DNA of 24,840 nt from CAXYVX01 sp964292495 (GCA_964292495.1 CAXYVX010000008.1:1-24840), one strand, 5' to 3'. Positions 6,975 to 15,186 are shown, counted from the stretch's first letter. The notes: generated by a model from the sequence alone, not told the origin. Made by a program: numbers and translations.

Positions 6975-7955
6975 TTAATTATTTTTGCTCCGATTTGCGA
7001 ATATTTTCACCGTTTTTTCTGACCGCCACACGCGGATTTCGCGAACTTTTTCCAGCACAATATTGTCGCCACCGGTGTTCAAAACCAGGTCAGAAACATG
7101 TGAAAATTCAAGTTTTTCCTCGGTTGATTTAACGCCGGGCAAGCCGAATGTGGTCCATCCGCCGGCGCGCAAACCTTTCCCAAACAAAGTTTTTCCACCA
7201 AATTTTCCGCGAATGTCAGCTGAGTGAAAGAAAAATTTCTGGTTTTCAAATAAATCTGTTTTTGTGAATTTTCTCAGCGGAAGTAAACCGTGCGCCGCGC
7301 CAACCAAGAAAAATCCAACCGAATCATCTCTGTAATTTCGCCCATCGCGGGAAAAATCTTCAACCTCAAGTTGGTTGATTTTTCGCGACAAACCTGGCAA
7401 ATCTCGGAAACTCAACGCGGCGACAGGTGAAAATTTCGCGAATTTTCTGCGTTTTTCGCGAATAAAATCTTGGTTCAGGAGATCCACAGCGGCGGTTGTG
7501 ATGCCGAGAGTCGCGTAGCTTGGCGTGAAAATGCGTTTTTCACCTCTGTTAATTTCAAATTCAAGCGGGGAAAATTCTGTGATTTTTTGTGAGATGATTT
7601 CGCGAAAAACTTTGTTTTTGCGGTTGATGGCGCGAGAAAAATCATTTCCGTTCCCGAGCGGCAAAAACGCGATCGCGACGTTTTCGCGAATATCTTCGCT
7701 TGACGCCATGACCGCATCGATCGCAACCCGCGCCGTGCCATCACCGCCGACCGCTAATATTAAATCGCCTCTGTTAAATTCACCAGAAATCACTTCGGTT
7801 GTGTCTTCAAATGGAACTTTTTCAAGAAATATTTCTTTGATTTTAAGTTCATATTCGTGAGCGTATTTCCAAATTTCGTTGGAATAATATTTCGCAAACT
7901 TTTCGGCGCGGGAGGCAGAGTCGCTGCGGATGATCAGAATTCGCGAAAATTTCAT
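6975..7955 (-). CDS. Diacylglycerol kinase-family lipid kinase
   Basis: A 326-residue protein of the DAGK catalytic/YegS-like superfamily, which phosphorylates lipid substrates such as diacylglycerol at the inner face of the membrane. Visible motifs: AVGGDGTARVAID (68-80), the nucleotide-binding GGDGT loop, and LPLGNGNDFSRA (98-109), the second signature (usually P-x-GTGNDFAR). The C-terminal half has the expected beta-rich character, including GLRAGGW and a HVSDLVLNTGG segment. The exact substrate cannot be told. The ATG at 7955 has no Shine-Dalgarno site but lies 6 nt after TGG-TAAAAT. The broken SemiSWEET gene follows one base after the stop, so the two were probably co-transcribed. Confidence 0.88.
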   Translation of the reverse strand: MKFSRILIIRSDSASRAEKFAKYYSNEIWKYAHEYELKIKEIFLEKVPFEDTTEVISGEFNRGDLILAVGGDGTARVAIDAVMASSEDIRENVAIAFLPLGNGNDFSRAINRKNKVFREIISQKITEFSPLEFEINRGEKRIFTPSYATLGITTAAVDLLNQDFIREKRRKFAKFSPVAALSFRDLPGLSRKINQLEVEDFSRDGRNYRDDSVGFFLVGAAHGLLPLRKFTKTDLFENQKFFFHSADIRGKFGGKTLFGKGLRAGGWTTFGLPGVKSTEEKLEFSHVSDLVLNTGGDNIVLEKVREIRVWRSEKTVKIFANRSKNN

Positions 7956-7961
7956 AGAGAC

Positions 7962-7970
7962 ATTTTACCA
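7962..7970 (-). promoter_or_regulatory. Extended -10 of the lipid kinase gene
   Basis: TGG-TAAAAT on the minus strand ends 6 nt before the ATG at 7955, which predicts a leaderless mRNA. The upstream bases GTGAAAAG are related to the GTGGAAAA found ahead of the same -10 in the dnaA and rnpA promoters. Confidence 0.5.
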
Positions 7971-7984
7971 CTTTTCACAGAAAA

Positions 7985-9799
7985 TCACATTTGATTTGGG
8001 TTGGTGGTGATGAGATTTGTCTCGGTTTCAGAGGCGATGACTTGCAAAAGGACGTGATTTGGGCCAGCGAAAAACAGACCTTGTCCAACTGGAAAGTTCG
8101 CTAAACGTTTCAATTCTTCCTCTGTTAATTTGAAAACTTGACCAAGAACATCCACAGCGGAAGGGGACTGCTTGAGGAGAATTTGCATTGAGCTGTTCGC
8201 AACAATTGCGCGGCCCATTTGCGAATTCATGAAATCCTCGACATCCTGCGTGACAGTGGTGAGACCGAGATAATATTTTCGGGCGCGTTTCGCGAGAGAG
8301 AACATGAAATTCGCGGAATCCGGATATTTCATCAGCTGCCACGCCTCGTCAACGATCAACATGCGCTTTTTCTTCTCTGTGCGAACTTTGTTCCAGATGT
8401 GGCTTAAAACAATATACATGGCGACAGGGCGCAGCTCATCTTCAAGATCGCGAATGTTGAAAACAACCATGTGATTGTTGATCTCAACATTGCTCTGCTC
8501 AGAGAAAATCCCGGCAAAAGTTCCCGTTGTGTACTGGCGCAGGCGTTGTGCGAGTTCTGGCCCGTTTCCACCCATGTGCGCTAAAGTGTCGTAAAGATCG
8601 GCCATGACGGGCGGACGGCTGTTGTGCGTCAGCGGGTCAGAAGTGATCCCGACGCGAGCATATGTGTCAATCAGCGCTTGGTCAAGATCAGCCTCCTCGG
8701 ACGGGCTGAGCACATTGACTGTTGACCCATCGGCTGCAACTTGCCCAGTTCCAAGCATTTGACGGAAAAGTCCATGTAAAGTGACCAAATTTGCGCGCAA
8801 AGCGTCAGAATCTTCACCGTCATCGCTGTCGGTAACTTGCGGTAAATCAAACGGGTTAACGCGCGTCGCGGAATTTAGCGACAGGTGAATATAGGTCCCG
8901 CCGACCGCCTCGGAAAGTTTTTCGTATTCGTTTTCTGGGTCAATAATCAAAATGTCGGATCCCATCATCATCGAGCGCAGAGCTTCAAGCTTGACAGTGA
9001 AAGATTTACCAGCACCAGATTTCGCGAAAACGCACATATTCGCATTTTCCAGGCTAAACCGGTCAAAAATCACCAAGCCATTGTTGTGCATATTTACACC
9101 ATAAAGAATGCCGTTGTCCTGCGTCAAATCCGCGCTCGTGAATGGAAAACTAGTGGAAATCGCGCCAGTATCCATGTTGTGGCGGATCGACAAGCGGTCA
9201 GTAAATTGGGGCATCACAGAGTTAAAACCAGCTTCTTGCTGAGCGCTCGCGACTTTTGTCAAAACCATTTGTTGACCAAGAATTGTCTCAACTTTATGTG
9301 TTGCATAATCAAGTTCATCTTGCGTTTCGCCAAAAATCGTAAAATAAAGCCCGAACCTGAAAAACTTTTCCGAGCCAAGCTGCAACTCATCGCGAAGCTC
9401 TTCCGCGTCCTGATATGCGGCTTCCATCGCCGGATCGCGAATTCGCCCGTGTTCTTCATTCACCGCCATCGACGCTTCAAGTTGCGTGACTTTGCGCTTC
9501 AAATTATTCATCACGACGCCGCTGTCAACAGGGTAAATAAAGATTGACATATCAAGGACTTCGTCAAGATTGATGATTGAGCTGAGCCAGCCGGTGTAAA
9601 TCACGCGAGGATAACCGTAAGCATAAAGCGTGCGCGCAAAACGCGTTCCGAGCATAAATTGCTTTGAATTAAACTCGATGCTCGCCGGCGCAATCAAATC
9701 GCGAAGAGTCGTGACGCCTTTTTGAAAAGCGGCGGCAACTTCCGCATTTTCCTGCGCCTGTCGCAAAGCGTCTGTATCAATCGCTTGTTTTTTAGCCAT
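7985..9799 (-). CDS. virB4: VirB4/TraC-type conjugation or secretion ATPase
   Basis: A hexameric-type AAA+ ATPase at the cytoplasmic face of a type IV secretion-like machine, powering pilus assembly or substrate transfer. The 604-residue product has an N-terminal VirB4 domain (about 35-235) and a RecA-like motor domain. Walker A is KSGAGKSF (260-267). A second conserved strand reads ILIIDPENEYEKL (283-295). Walker B is MLIVDEAWQLM (480-490), and the TTVTQDVEDF motif lies at 514-523. The ATG at 9799 follows AGGAG by 6 nt. No membrane helix is evident. It forms a run with prgI and the VirB4-related protein upstream. No VirD4-type coupling protein or relaxase is in this window, so a DNA-transfer role is not shown; pilus or protein export is equally possible. 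Confidence 0.93.
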   Translation of the reverse strand: MAKKQAIDTDALRQAQENAEVAAAFQKGVTTLRDLIAPASIEFNSKQFMLGTRFARTLYAYGYPRVIYTGWLSSIINLDEVLDMSIFIYPVDSGVVMNNLKRKVTQLEASMAVNEEHGRIRDPAMEAAYQDAEELRDELQLGSEKFFRFGLYFTIFGETQDELDYATHKVETILGQQMVLTKVASAQQEAGFNSVMPQFTDRLSIRHNMDTGAISTSFPFTSADLTQDNGILYGVNMHNNGLVIFDRFSLENANMCVFAKSGAGKSFTVKLEALRSMMMGSDILIIDPENEYEKLSEAVGGTYIHLSLNSATRVNPFDLPQVTDSDDGEDSDALRANLVTLHGLFRQMLGTGQVAADGSTVNVLSPSEEADLDQALIDTYARVGITSDPLTHNSRPPVMADLYDTLAHMGGNGPELAQRLRQYTTGTFAGIFSEQSNVEINNHMVVFNIRDLEDELRPVAMYIVLSHIWNKVRTEKKKRMLIVDEAWQLMKYPDSANFMFSLAKRARKYYLGLTTVTQDVEDFMNSQMGRAIVANSSMQILLKQSPSAVDVLGQVFKLTEEELKRLANFPVGQGLFFAGPNHVLLQVIASETETNLITTNPNQM

Positions 9800-9867
9800 A
9801 TATTTCTCCTAAAATATCGCGTAAAAATCGCGAAAAACGCGCGTTTTTTATCTTTTGCGAAAAATTA

Positions 9868-10689
9868 TTAACCATTGTATCCTCGCGCATCTATCACCGG
9901 TGCCTCGCCTTGGCCTTTTTTTGTGGTAATTCCTCGATAATCGCGAAAATCACCAATCGGCTGCCGCAAAGCGGTGTCCGGGTTGTAAATGTTGTAGTAA
10001 AGCTGACCAAGATCTTTCGTTTTCAGGCGCGTCGCGTGAATGCCGATCTGCGCCAAACCTTCGAGCACCAAGTTCACGCGATTTGTCATTTCATCTTTGA
10101 CTAACTCATATTTATCGGCCGGGACTTTGACATGAACTTTCGCGTTTTTATCGGTGAATAATTCAGTGATTTTCAACTTGCTGTCCGCACCAAGTTTTTT
10201 GCTTTCATCGCCAATCGCGTACGGAATTATCACAAAAAACGATTTGTCCATAATATTTGCTTCCTGGCTGAGCGCATCAATAAACTGCAAATAATCATCC
10301 ATCAAAACCCCGAGGAGCATGTTATCCTCAGAATCGCGAAGTTTTTGCAGTTTCGTCAAATATGGTCCGATGTCAACTCGCTGCGAACGAACATAAATCT
10401 GAACAGGGAAGGTCAACGAATTCAAAAAATCCGCGTAGCTCTGTTCCACACCTTCGCGCTCGCGCTCGCTCATCAGGTCAAAGTTGATGGATTGCGCCGC
10501 CACAATTCCGCGAAAACTGCCGTCGCCCATAATCACCAAATTGTCGCGAAGCTCCTCAAATTGCAGCGAGTTCTGCGTGGAATTCGGATTTCTTGGGATA
10601 TTCGCTTGTGGCGCGGGCTGGCTCGACAAAACTGGTGCCTGAGCTTGCGCCGGCGCCTGAATGATCGGTTGCTGTTGATTCGGTTGCAT
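9868..10689 (-). CDS. TraC/VirB4 N-domain-like protein of the secretion module
   Basis: A 273-residue soluble protein between prgI and virB4. About the first 40 residues are Gln/Pro/Ala-rich and probably disordered. After that comes a domain with LRDNLVIMGDGSFRGIVAAQSINFDLMSEREREGVEQSYADFLNSL and VQIYVRSQRVDI. This resembles the N-terminal domain of VirB4/TraC-type ATPases, but there is no Walker A or B, so it is not an ATPase. Inference: a structural partner that docks on the VirB4 ring or on the PrgI membrane subunit. The start is put at 10689, three codons inside a possible GTG at 10698, because AGGGTGG lies 5 nt before this ATG. The family assignment rests on motif resemblance only. Confidence 0.75.
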   Translation of the reverse strand: MQPNQQQPIIQAPAQAQAPVLSSQPAPQANIPRNPNSTQNSLQFEELRDNLVIMGDGSFRGIVAAQSINFDLMSEREREGVEQSYADFLNSLTFPVQIYVRSQRVDIGPYLTKLQKLRDSEDNMLLGVLMDDYLQFIDALSQEANIMDKSFFVIIPYAIGDESKKLGADSKLKITELFTDKNAKVHVKVPADKYELVKDEMTNRVNLVLEGLAQIGIHATRLKTKDLGQLYYNIYNPDTALRQPIGDFRDYRGITTKKGQGEAPVIDARGYNG

Positions 10690-10704
10690 CTTTTCCACCC
10701 TAAT

Positions 10705-11853
10705 TTAATGTAAATTAATCTCAAATTCATCGTCATCATCACCATTCGGCGAATCTTGATCGAAAATTTGTGAAACATTAGCGTTTTCTTCATTTATTAT
10801 ATCAGATTTTTCCGCAGAAATATCTTCTTTGTCGGCAACTTCCGGGTTTTCAGGGATTTTTTCAATATCGTTTGTGGCTAATACTGACGATTCAGGCGAA
10901 TTCTGTGGATTTTCAGGGATATCTTTTTCTGTTTCCTGAACATTTTCAACTTGCTGAGTCTGCGGTTCAACTGGATTCTTCGCGGCAATTGGAGCGGGAA
11001 TTCGGGGTTGAGCTGGCTGAGTTTGCAACGGATTGATGACTTTTCCGCGCATCGTATCTTGCGGTTCAGCCTGCTTTCGCGAATCCAAAAACGCGCTAGC
11101 CGCCGCTTCTTCATCTGTTGAAATAGTTGGCGCTTCCGGAACAATATTCATGGGCGCTTGCGGAGAATTTTGCTGAGAAACTGGCTGCTGAGAAACATCA
11201 TTTTGCGCAATAACAGGGATGTTTACTGCCGGCGCAGGAGCAATAATTTTTGGTTCCTCAATTTCCTCGCGCGTCTGATTCATTCGCGAAATCGCCGCTT
11301 TTCGCGCATCTTCGTCAGACTTGCTGAGCATAGAGCTAAACTGATCCGCAACCGATCCATTTTCCAAAATATCATCAGCCTGTCCAGCGGTTGCAATCAA
11401 ATCATCATTCAATGAAGTGTTGTTAATAATACCACGTGTAACCCAGCCTTGTGAATCTTCAATTTCCGAAAGCATAGACAGGCGAGAGACAGCTTCATCT
11501 CCCTTGATTTTTCGCGAAATTGGGTCGTCATCTATGCGCGGATTCGTGATTTCAACCATCATTTCCGAACCGTCTGGATCCCACAATCTCGTCCGCGGCG
11601 CAAAGAAAAACCGAATCATCGCAGCGAGATATGTTTCCATCGGCTGATCTTTTCTTAACGGAAGAGCCAAAACCAGGAACAAAACCACGAAAGGCGCGGG
11701 GATAATCGCGAGGGGAATCGCAATATTTCCGAGCGCAAAAGCAATAAACCCGCCGACAGCCGCAATCAGTAAATAAATAAATTGACGAAAGCTAAACGGG
11801 CCGAGAATCTTATCCTCAGCTTCAATATCCTGTGGTACCTTATGTTCAGCGAT
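10705..11853 (-). CDS. PrgI-family membrane protein with long acidic tail (apparent AUC start)
   Basis: Reading upstream from the hydrophobic block, the conserved PrgI start (AEHKVPQDIEAEDKILGP, then FSFRQFIYLLIA) is in frame back to two ATC codons preceded by an in-frame TAA (11859-11857). No ATG, GTG or TTG lies in this stretch. An AAGGGG site lies 6 nt before the second ATC (11853), so AUC is the best start, giving 382 residues. Residues about 24-64 form two membrane helices, followed by the family block MIRFFFAPRTRLWDPDG. The remaining 280 or so residues are a Gln/Pro/Glu-rich, acidic, likely disordered cytoplasmic tail ending DDDDEFEINLH. Family knowledge: PrgI proteins pair with VirB4-type ATPases as the VirB3-like inner-membrane subunit. 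A canonical start at GTG 11688 would lose the first helix. A base-call error of ATG to ATC is the main alternative. Confidence 0.8.
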   Translation of the reverse strand: MAEHKVPQDIEAEDKILGPFSFRQFIYLLIAAVGGFIAFALGNIAIPLAIIPAPFVVLFLVLALPLRKDQPMETYLAAMIRFFFAPRTRLWDPDGSEMMVEITNPRIDDDPISRKIKGDEAVSRLSMLSEIEDSQGWVTRGIINNTSLNDDLIATAGQADDILENGSVADQFSSMLSKSDEDARKAAISRMNQTREEIEEPKIIAPAPAVNIPVIAQNDVSQQPVSQQNSPQAPMNIVPEAPTISTDEEAAASAFLDSRKQAEPQDTMRGKVINPLQTQPAQPRIPAPIAAKNPVEPQTQQVENVQETEKDIPENPQNSPESSVLATNDIEKIPENPEVADKEDISAEKSDIINEENANVSQIFDQDSPNGDDDDEFEINLH

Positions 11854-11859
11854 GATTTA

Positions 11860-11920
11860 CCCCTTATTTACTTCGCGAAATCCCAAGTTTCGCCCACCAT
11901 TTTACAGAGAAATTATAGCA
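11860..11920 (-). promoter_or_regulatory. Promoter, leader and possible 10-codon upstream ORF ahead of prgI
   Basis: An extended -10, TGC-TATAAT (11920-11912), predicts a start of transcription near 11905 and a leader of about 50 nt ending in AAGGGG. The leader contains ATG at 11900 followed by nine sense codons and TAA (11870-11868), 14 nt before the prgI AUC codon. Ribosomes ending there could help initiation at the weak AUC. The promoter is well formed; a role for the short ORF is inference. Confidence 0.45.
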
Positions 11921-11952
11921 TAAACACTTTTTAAAATAAAGTTTTTCGTGAA

Positions 11953-13164
11953 TTAGTTCGGGTTTTTCAGCGCCGTGATTGGATCTTGGCGCGCCGCTCT
12001 GACCGCTGGCCATGTTCCGAAAATTACCGCAATACCAGTCGGAACGACAATTCCCACCAAAAATACACTCGGGTCAAAAATCATCGGTAGCGAAAAGTTA
12101 ATTGAAATAATCCAACCAACAAAATACGCAAACAAAAGTCCGGAAACCGCCCCATAAAATGTCATCAGCAAACTTTCCGCGAGAAACTGCGTGAAAATAT
12201 CCCGACGAGTTGCACCAACAGCTTTTCTGAGGCCGATTTCGCGAATTCTTTCAGTGACGCTGACAAACATAATGTTCATGATTCCAATGCCGCCAACGAG
12301 CAGCGAAACGCTCGCGAAAATCAGCGCGGCGGCAGTCAAAGTGCTGAGCCATTCAGACAAAATTTCCGACGTTTGCGCTCCGTTCATGATCTGAAATTCG
12401 TTTTGGTCACGGTGGTTTTTCGCGAGATTTTGGCTAATATTTTTTTGCGTTTTCGCAAAATTGTCGGAATCCATTTTCGTGATAATTTGGCTAACTTGAT
12501 CTGAACTCACATCCAAAAGCTCGGCTTGTTTCAGAGAAATAAACGCGGTTTTATCCATGTCAGTTCCAGCCAGAGAAATCGGTTGGTCAAGCTCTTTTAC
12601 AACTCCAACCACTGTAAAAGCCACGCCTTTAATGTCAATAATTTGCCCAACGGCTTGCTCCGAGCCAAACAATCCGAGCGCAAGTTTATTGCCGAGAATC
12701 ACCTCGTGGTTTGTTTGATCGGCTTCATCAAACCAGCCGCCGGAATTGAATTTCAGATTGAAAATCTTCGCGAAAGAGCTGGTCGTCGCAACAATATTTG
12801 AGTTTTTATAATCATTTTCTTGACCAGATATCCCGCCACTCGCGAAAATCATCGGTGCGGAATTTTCAATATCAGCCGTTTTCGCGACAGTTTCAATATC
12901 TTTTTTTCCAAGAGTGCTAACAGGGGACATATTCAGCGGAGAAAAAGCACTCATGCCGGTTTGGCTCGCGCTTCCGCTTCTGATCACCACAATCCGTCCA
13001 TTTAGCGCAGAAACTTGATTCACAATGCTCTGTTTCAGACTTCCGCTAATAATCATCACCAGAGAAATTATAAAAACGCCAATCATCACACCAAGAACTG
13101 TCAATAAAGTCCGCGTGCGGTGGCTGCGCAGATTTTTTTTCGCGAGTTTGTAGCTGCGGATCAT
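11953..13164 (-). CDS. MacB/FtsX-type ABC transporter permease
   Basis: A 403-residue integral membrane subunit of a MacB-like ABC system. Residues about 18-42 are the first helix (TLLTVLGVMIGVFIISLVMI), then a large extracytoplasmic MacB core of roughly 220 residues. Three more helices follow in the FtsX domain, with the conserved segment NIMFVSVTERIREIGLRKAVGATRRDI, the coupling region that contacts the ATPase. Family knowledge: these permeases use mechanotransmission to expel peptides, lipoproteins or antibiotics, or drive signalling. The substrate is unknown. Its ATG overlaps the ATPase stop in an ATGA (13164-13161), so translation is coupled. No periplasmic adaptor (MacA-like) gene is next to it. 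Confidence 0.92.
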   Translation of the reverse strand: MIRSYKLAKKNLRSHRTRTLLTVLGVMIGVFIISLVMIISGSLKQSIVNQVSALNGRIVVIRSGSASQTGMSAFSPLNMSPVSTLGKKDIETVAKTADIENSAPMIFASGGISGQENDYKNSNIVATTSSFAKIFNLKFNSGGWFDEADQTNHEVILGNKLALGLFGSEQAVGQIIDIKGVAFTVVGVVKELDQPISLAGTDMDKTAFISLKQAELLDVSSDQVSQIITKMDSDNFAKTQKNISQNLAKNHRDQNEFQIMNGAQTSEILSEWLSTLTAAALIFASVSLLVGGIGIMNIMFVSVTERIREIGLRKAVGATRRDIFTQFLAESLLMTFYGAVSGLLFAYFVGWIISINFSLPMIFDPSVFLVGIVVPTGIAVIFGTWPAVRAARQDPITALKNPN

Positions 13165-14075
13165 TTTTTTACTCCTTTCGTCTTGGATTTTTTGCGAATT
13201 ATTCGCTTTTTCTTTTTTGAATTTTTTGCTTCTTCCTGAGATTCGTCGGTTTTTCGCGAAATTTTATAAGCCGTGTTTTCGGTCAATTCAATATCTTTCG
13301 CGATTTTTCCATCTTTCATGTAAATTGCCCGCGAACCATATTGCAGTAAATCCGGGTTATGTGTGACCATCAAAATAGTGTTTCCGTCAGCGTGAATTCG
13401 CGAAAATTCCTCCATAATGAGAGTTGAGTTTTCGCTGTCAAGGCTGCCGGTTGGTTCATCCGCCAAAATAATTGACGGTTCATTCGCCAGCGACCGAGCA
13501 ATCGCAACTCGCTGTCGCTGCCCGCCAGAAAGCTGATTTGGCATGTAATATTCTTTACTGTTCATATTGAATTTCGCGAGAATTTTGCTCGCTTTCGTCT
13601 CGTTTACAAAATTCGGTTTTCGCGAAGAATATTGAAGGGGAAGTGCGACATTATCAATCACATTTAAGCTGTCAATCAGATTATAATCCTGAAAAATAAA
13701 ACCGATGTTTTTCCCGCGAGTAATCGCACGTTTTCGCGAATTAATGCGCGCCGAAAAATCTTTGCCGTTCATTTCATATTTTCCTTCGCTCGGCCGATCC
13801 AAAAGCCCGATCACATTCAAAAGCGTGGTTTTTCCAGAACCGCTCGCTCCCATAATCACCACAAATTCACCTTTGCGGATTTCAAGATTCACTCCGTTAA
13901 GCGCACGCGTTTCAGTTTCTTCGCCGCCGTAAATTTTGCGAACATTTGAGAGATTAATCACCGGCTTTTTTTCGCGAAACTTTTCTTCTGAGAGATGCGA
14001 AAAAAATTCGTCAGTTTTTTGACCTTTTTTTAACGGTAAACCAAATAAATCCCGCTCAACTTTTTTCTCATTCAT
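13161..14075 (-). CDS. MacB/LolD-type ABC transporter ATP-binding protein
   Basis: The cytoplasmic ATPase subunit for the permease at 11953. The 304-residue product has Walker A GASGSGKTT (75-83), the signature LSGGQRQRVAIARSL, Walker B ILADEPTGSLDS and the switch histidine in MVTHNPD, all as in the LolD/MacB group. It is longer than the usual 220-230 residues. An N-terminal extension of about 38 residues (DLFGLPLKKGQKTDEFFSHL) and a very basic C-terminal tail (KKKKRIIRKKSKTKGVKK) flank the core. The tail may bind membrane phospholipid or nucleic acid; that is inference. Translation starts at ATG 14075, 8 nt after TATAAT. recF lies 40 bp upstream. Confidence 0.93.
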   Translation of the reverse strand: MNEKKVERDLFGLPLKKGQKTDEFFSHLSEEKFREKKPVINLSNVRKIYGGEETETRALNGVNLEIRKGEFVVIMGASGSGKTTLLNVIGLLDRPSEGKYEMNGKDFSARINSRKRAITRGKNIGFIFQDYNLIDSLNVIDNVALPLQYSSRKPNFVNETKASKILAKFNMNSKEYYMPNQLSGGQRQRVAIARSLANEPSIILADEPTGSLDSENSTLIMEEFSRIHADGNTILMVTHNPDLLQYGSRAIYMKDGKIAKDIELTENTAYKISRKTDESQEEAKNSKKKKRIIRKKSKTKGVKK

Positions 14076-14083
14076 CTTCTTTT

Positions 14084-14089
14084 ATTATA
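14084..14089 (-). promoter_or_regulatory. -10 element of the ABC exporter operon
   Basis: A perfect TATAAT on the minus strand ends 8 nt before the ATG at 14075. The gap contains AAGAAG, too weak and too close for a normal Shine-Dalgarno site on a leadered mRNA. Confidence 0.45.
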
Positions 14090-14115
14090 GAACATTTTTT
14101 CGTAAAAATCAACCG

Positions 14116-15141
14116 TTAAAGTTCAATGTGATTCGCGATTTTTCCGTCAAAACGAATGGTTGTCGCCAGAAGATAATTTTTCGCGAAAACCGGCGATTGG
14201 TAGAGATTTTTCCGGTGAATATCATCCAATTCTCCGTCAACATCATCCAATAAAATAAAAATTTTTCGCTGATATTTCTCATTCAAAATTTCCGCGAAAC
14301 TTGCAAGAATCGCAAACAAAAGCGTTCGGTTTTCGCCGCGGCTCGCCGCTGTTTTCGCGGTTTTTTCGCGAAAAATAAATTCATAATCGTCGCGCTGAGA
14401 ACCGATTTTTGTCATGATAAAACCGTTCGCGAAATCGCGAGAAAGAGAGTTGAAAATCAAACTTTTTTCTCTGAGAGAATCGCTATTAAACTTGATTTTA
14501 ACCGATTTATCATTGTGTTTTTCGCCGGAAATTCCTGCATAATTTTTCGTGATTTTTTGGTTCAGCATTTCGGTAATTTCCGCTCGTTTTCGCGAAATTT
14601 CGCTGGCTAGCTCCGAAAATTGAACATCCCAAACGAAAATATTTTCCGCGCTCGCTTGACCGCTTTTAATTAAATTATTTCTCTGGCGAAGAATTCTTTC
14701 AAATCTGGAAACTTTCGCGGAAAAATCCGGCTCAATCTGCGAAATAAACCTGTCAAAAAAATCGCGGCGGCGACTTGGCGAACCGTAAATAATCATCAGA
14801 TCGTTCGGCTCAAACAAAATTACAGGGATTCGCGAATTTTTCGGCATGGTTTTTGTTGATTTTTCGCCGATTGTAAAAGATTTTTCGCCGCCAATAAATT
14901 TAATCGTCCGTTCATCAATATTGGAAAATTCCGCGTCAATTCGGAACCATTCTTCGTTTTTTTTGACAATTTCGCGAAAATTACTGCGCCAACTTTTTCC
15001 ACTCGCCACGAGATAAACTGCTTCAAGAAGTGAAGTTTTTCCAGCACCGTTTCTCCCGGTTATCACCGTCGGGCCTTCGCTAAAATCCACTGAAAAATCC
15101 GCGTGTGAGCGAAAATTTTGAACTCGCAGATTCGTTATCAT
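14116..15141 (-). CDS. recF: DNA replication and repair protein RecF
   Basis: An SMC-like ATPase that binds gapped DNA and helps RecO/RecR load RecA. The 341-residue product begins MITNLRVQNFRSH (family start: L-x-NFRNY) and has Walker A GRNGAGKTS (29-37). Near the C-terminus is the signature and Walker B region SRGENRTLLFAIL, then FILLDDVDGELD (about 294-305). It is slightly short of the usual 360-370 residues. In many bacteria recF follows dnaN on the same strand. Here it is on the other side of dnaA and transcribed away from it. The ATG at 15141 lies 6 nt after TATAAT; the gap AAGAGG could also act as a very short ribosome-binding site. Confidence 0.95.
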   Translation of the reverse strand: MITNLRVQNFRSHADFSVDFSEGPTVITGRNGAGKTSLLEAVYLVASGKSWRSNFREIVKKNEEWFRIDAEFSNIDERTIKFIGGEKSFTIGEKSTKTMPKNSRIPVILFEPNDLMIIYGSPSRRRDFFDRFISQIEPDFSAKVSRFERILRQRNNLIKSGQASAENIFVWDVQFSELASEISRKRAEITEMLNQKITKNYAGISGEKHNDKSVKIKFNSDSLREKSLIFNSLSRDFANGFIMTKIGSQRDDYEFIFREKTAKTAASRGENRTLLFAILASFAEILNEKYQRKIFILLDDVDGELDDIHRKNLYQSPVFAKNYLLATTIRFDGKIANHIEL

Positions 15142-15147
15142 CCTCTT

Positions 15148-15153
15148 ATTATA
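15148..15153 (-). promoter_or_regulatory. -10 element of recF
   Basis: TATAAT on the minus strand, directly downstream of the rpmH terminator, ends 6 nt before the recF ATG. It gives recF its own, probably leaderless, transcript. Confidence 0.5.
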
Positions 15154-15159
15154 AGATAA

Positions 15160-15183
15160 ATAAAAATCTCCCGCTAGGGGAGA
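15160..15183 (-). terminator. Rho-independent terminator after rpmH
   Basis: On the minus strand the stem TCTCCC/GGGAGA (15183-15178 with 15172-15167) with a 5-nt loop is followed by TTTTTA. It lies 3 bp after the rpmH stop and separates rpmH from recF. Confidence 0.8.
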
Positions 15184-15186
15184 AGA

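Noticed and set aside
8885..9547. 220-codon open frame on the plus strand inside virB4
   Set aside because: It is the antisense shadow of a well-supported ATPase gene; the sequence has no recognisable domain and is His/Arg/Asn-rich as expected from reversed codons.
11938..11952. Hairpin in AT-rich DNA after the ABC permease gene as a terminator
   Set aside because: The possible stem is imperfect and nearly all A-T; I could not support it as a terminator.
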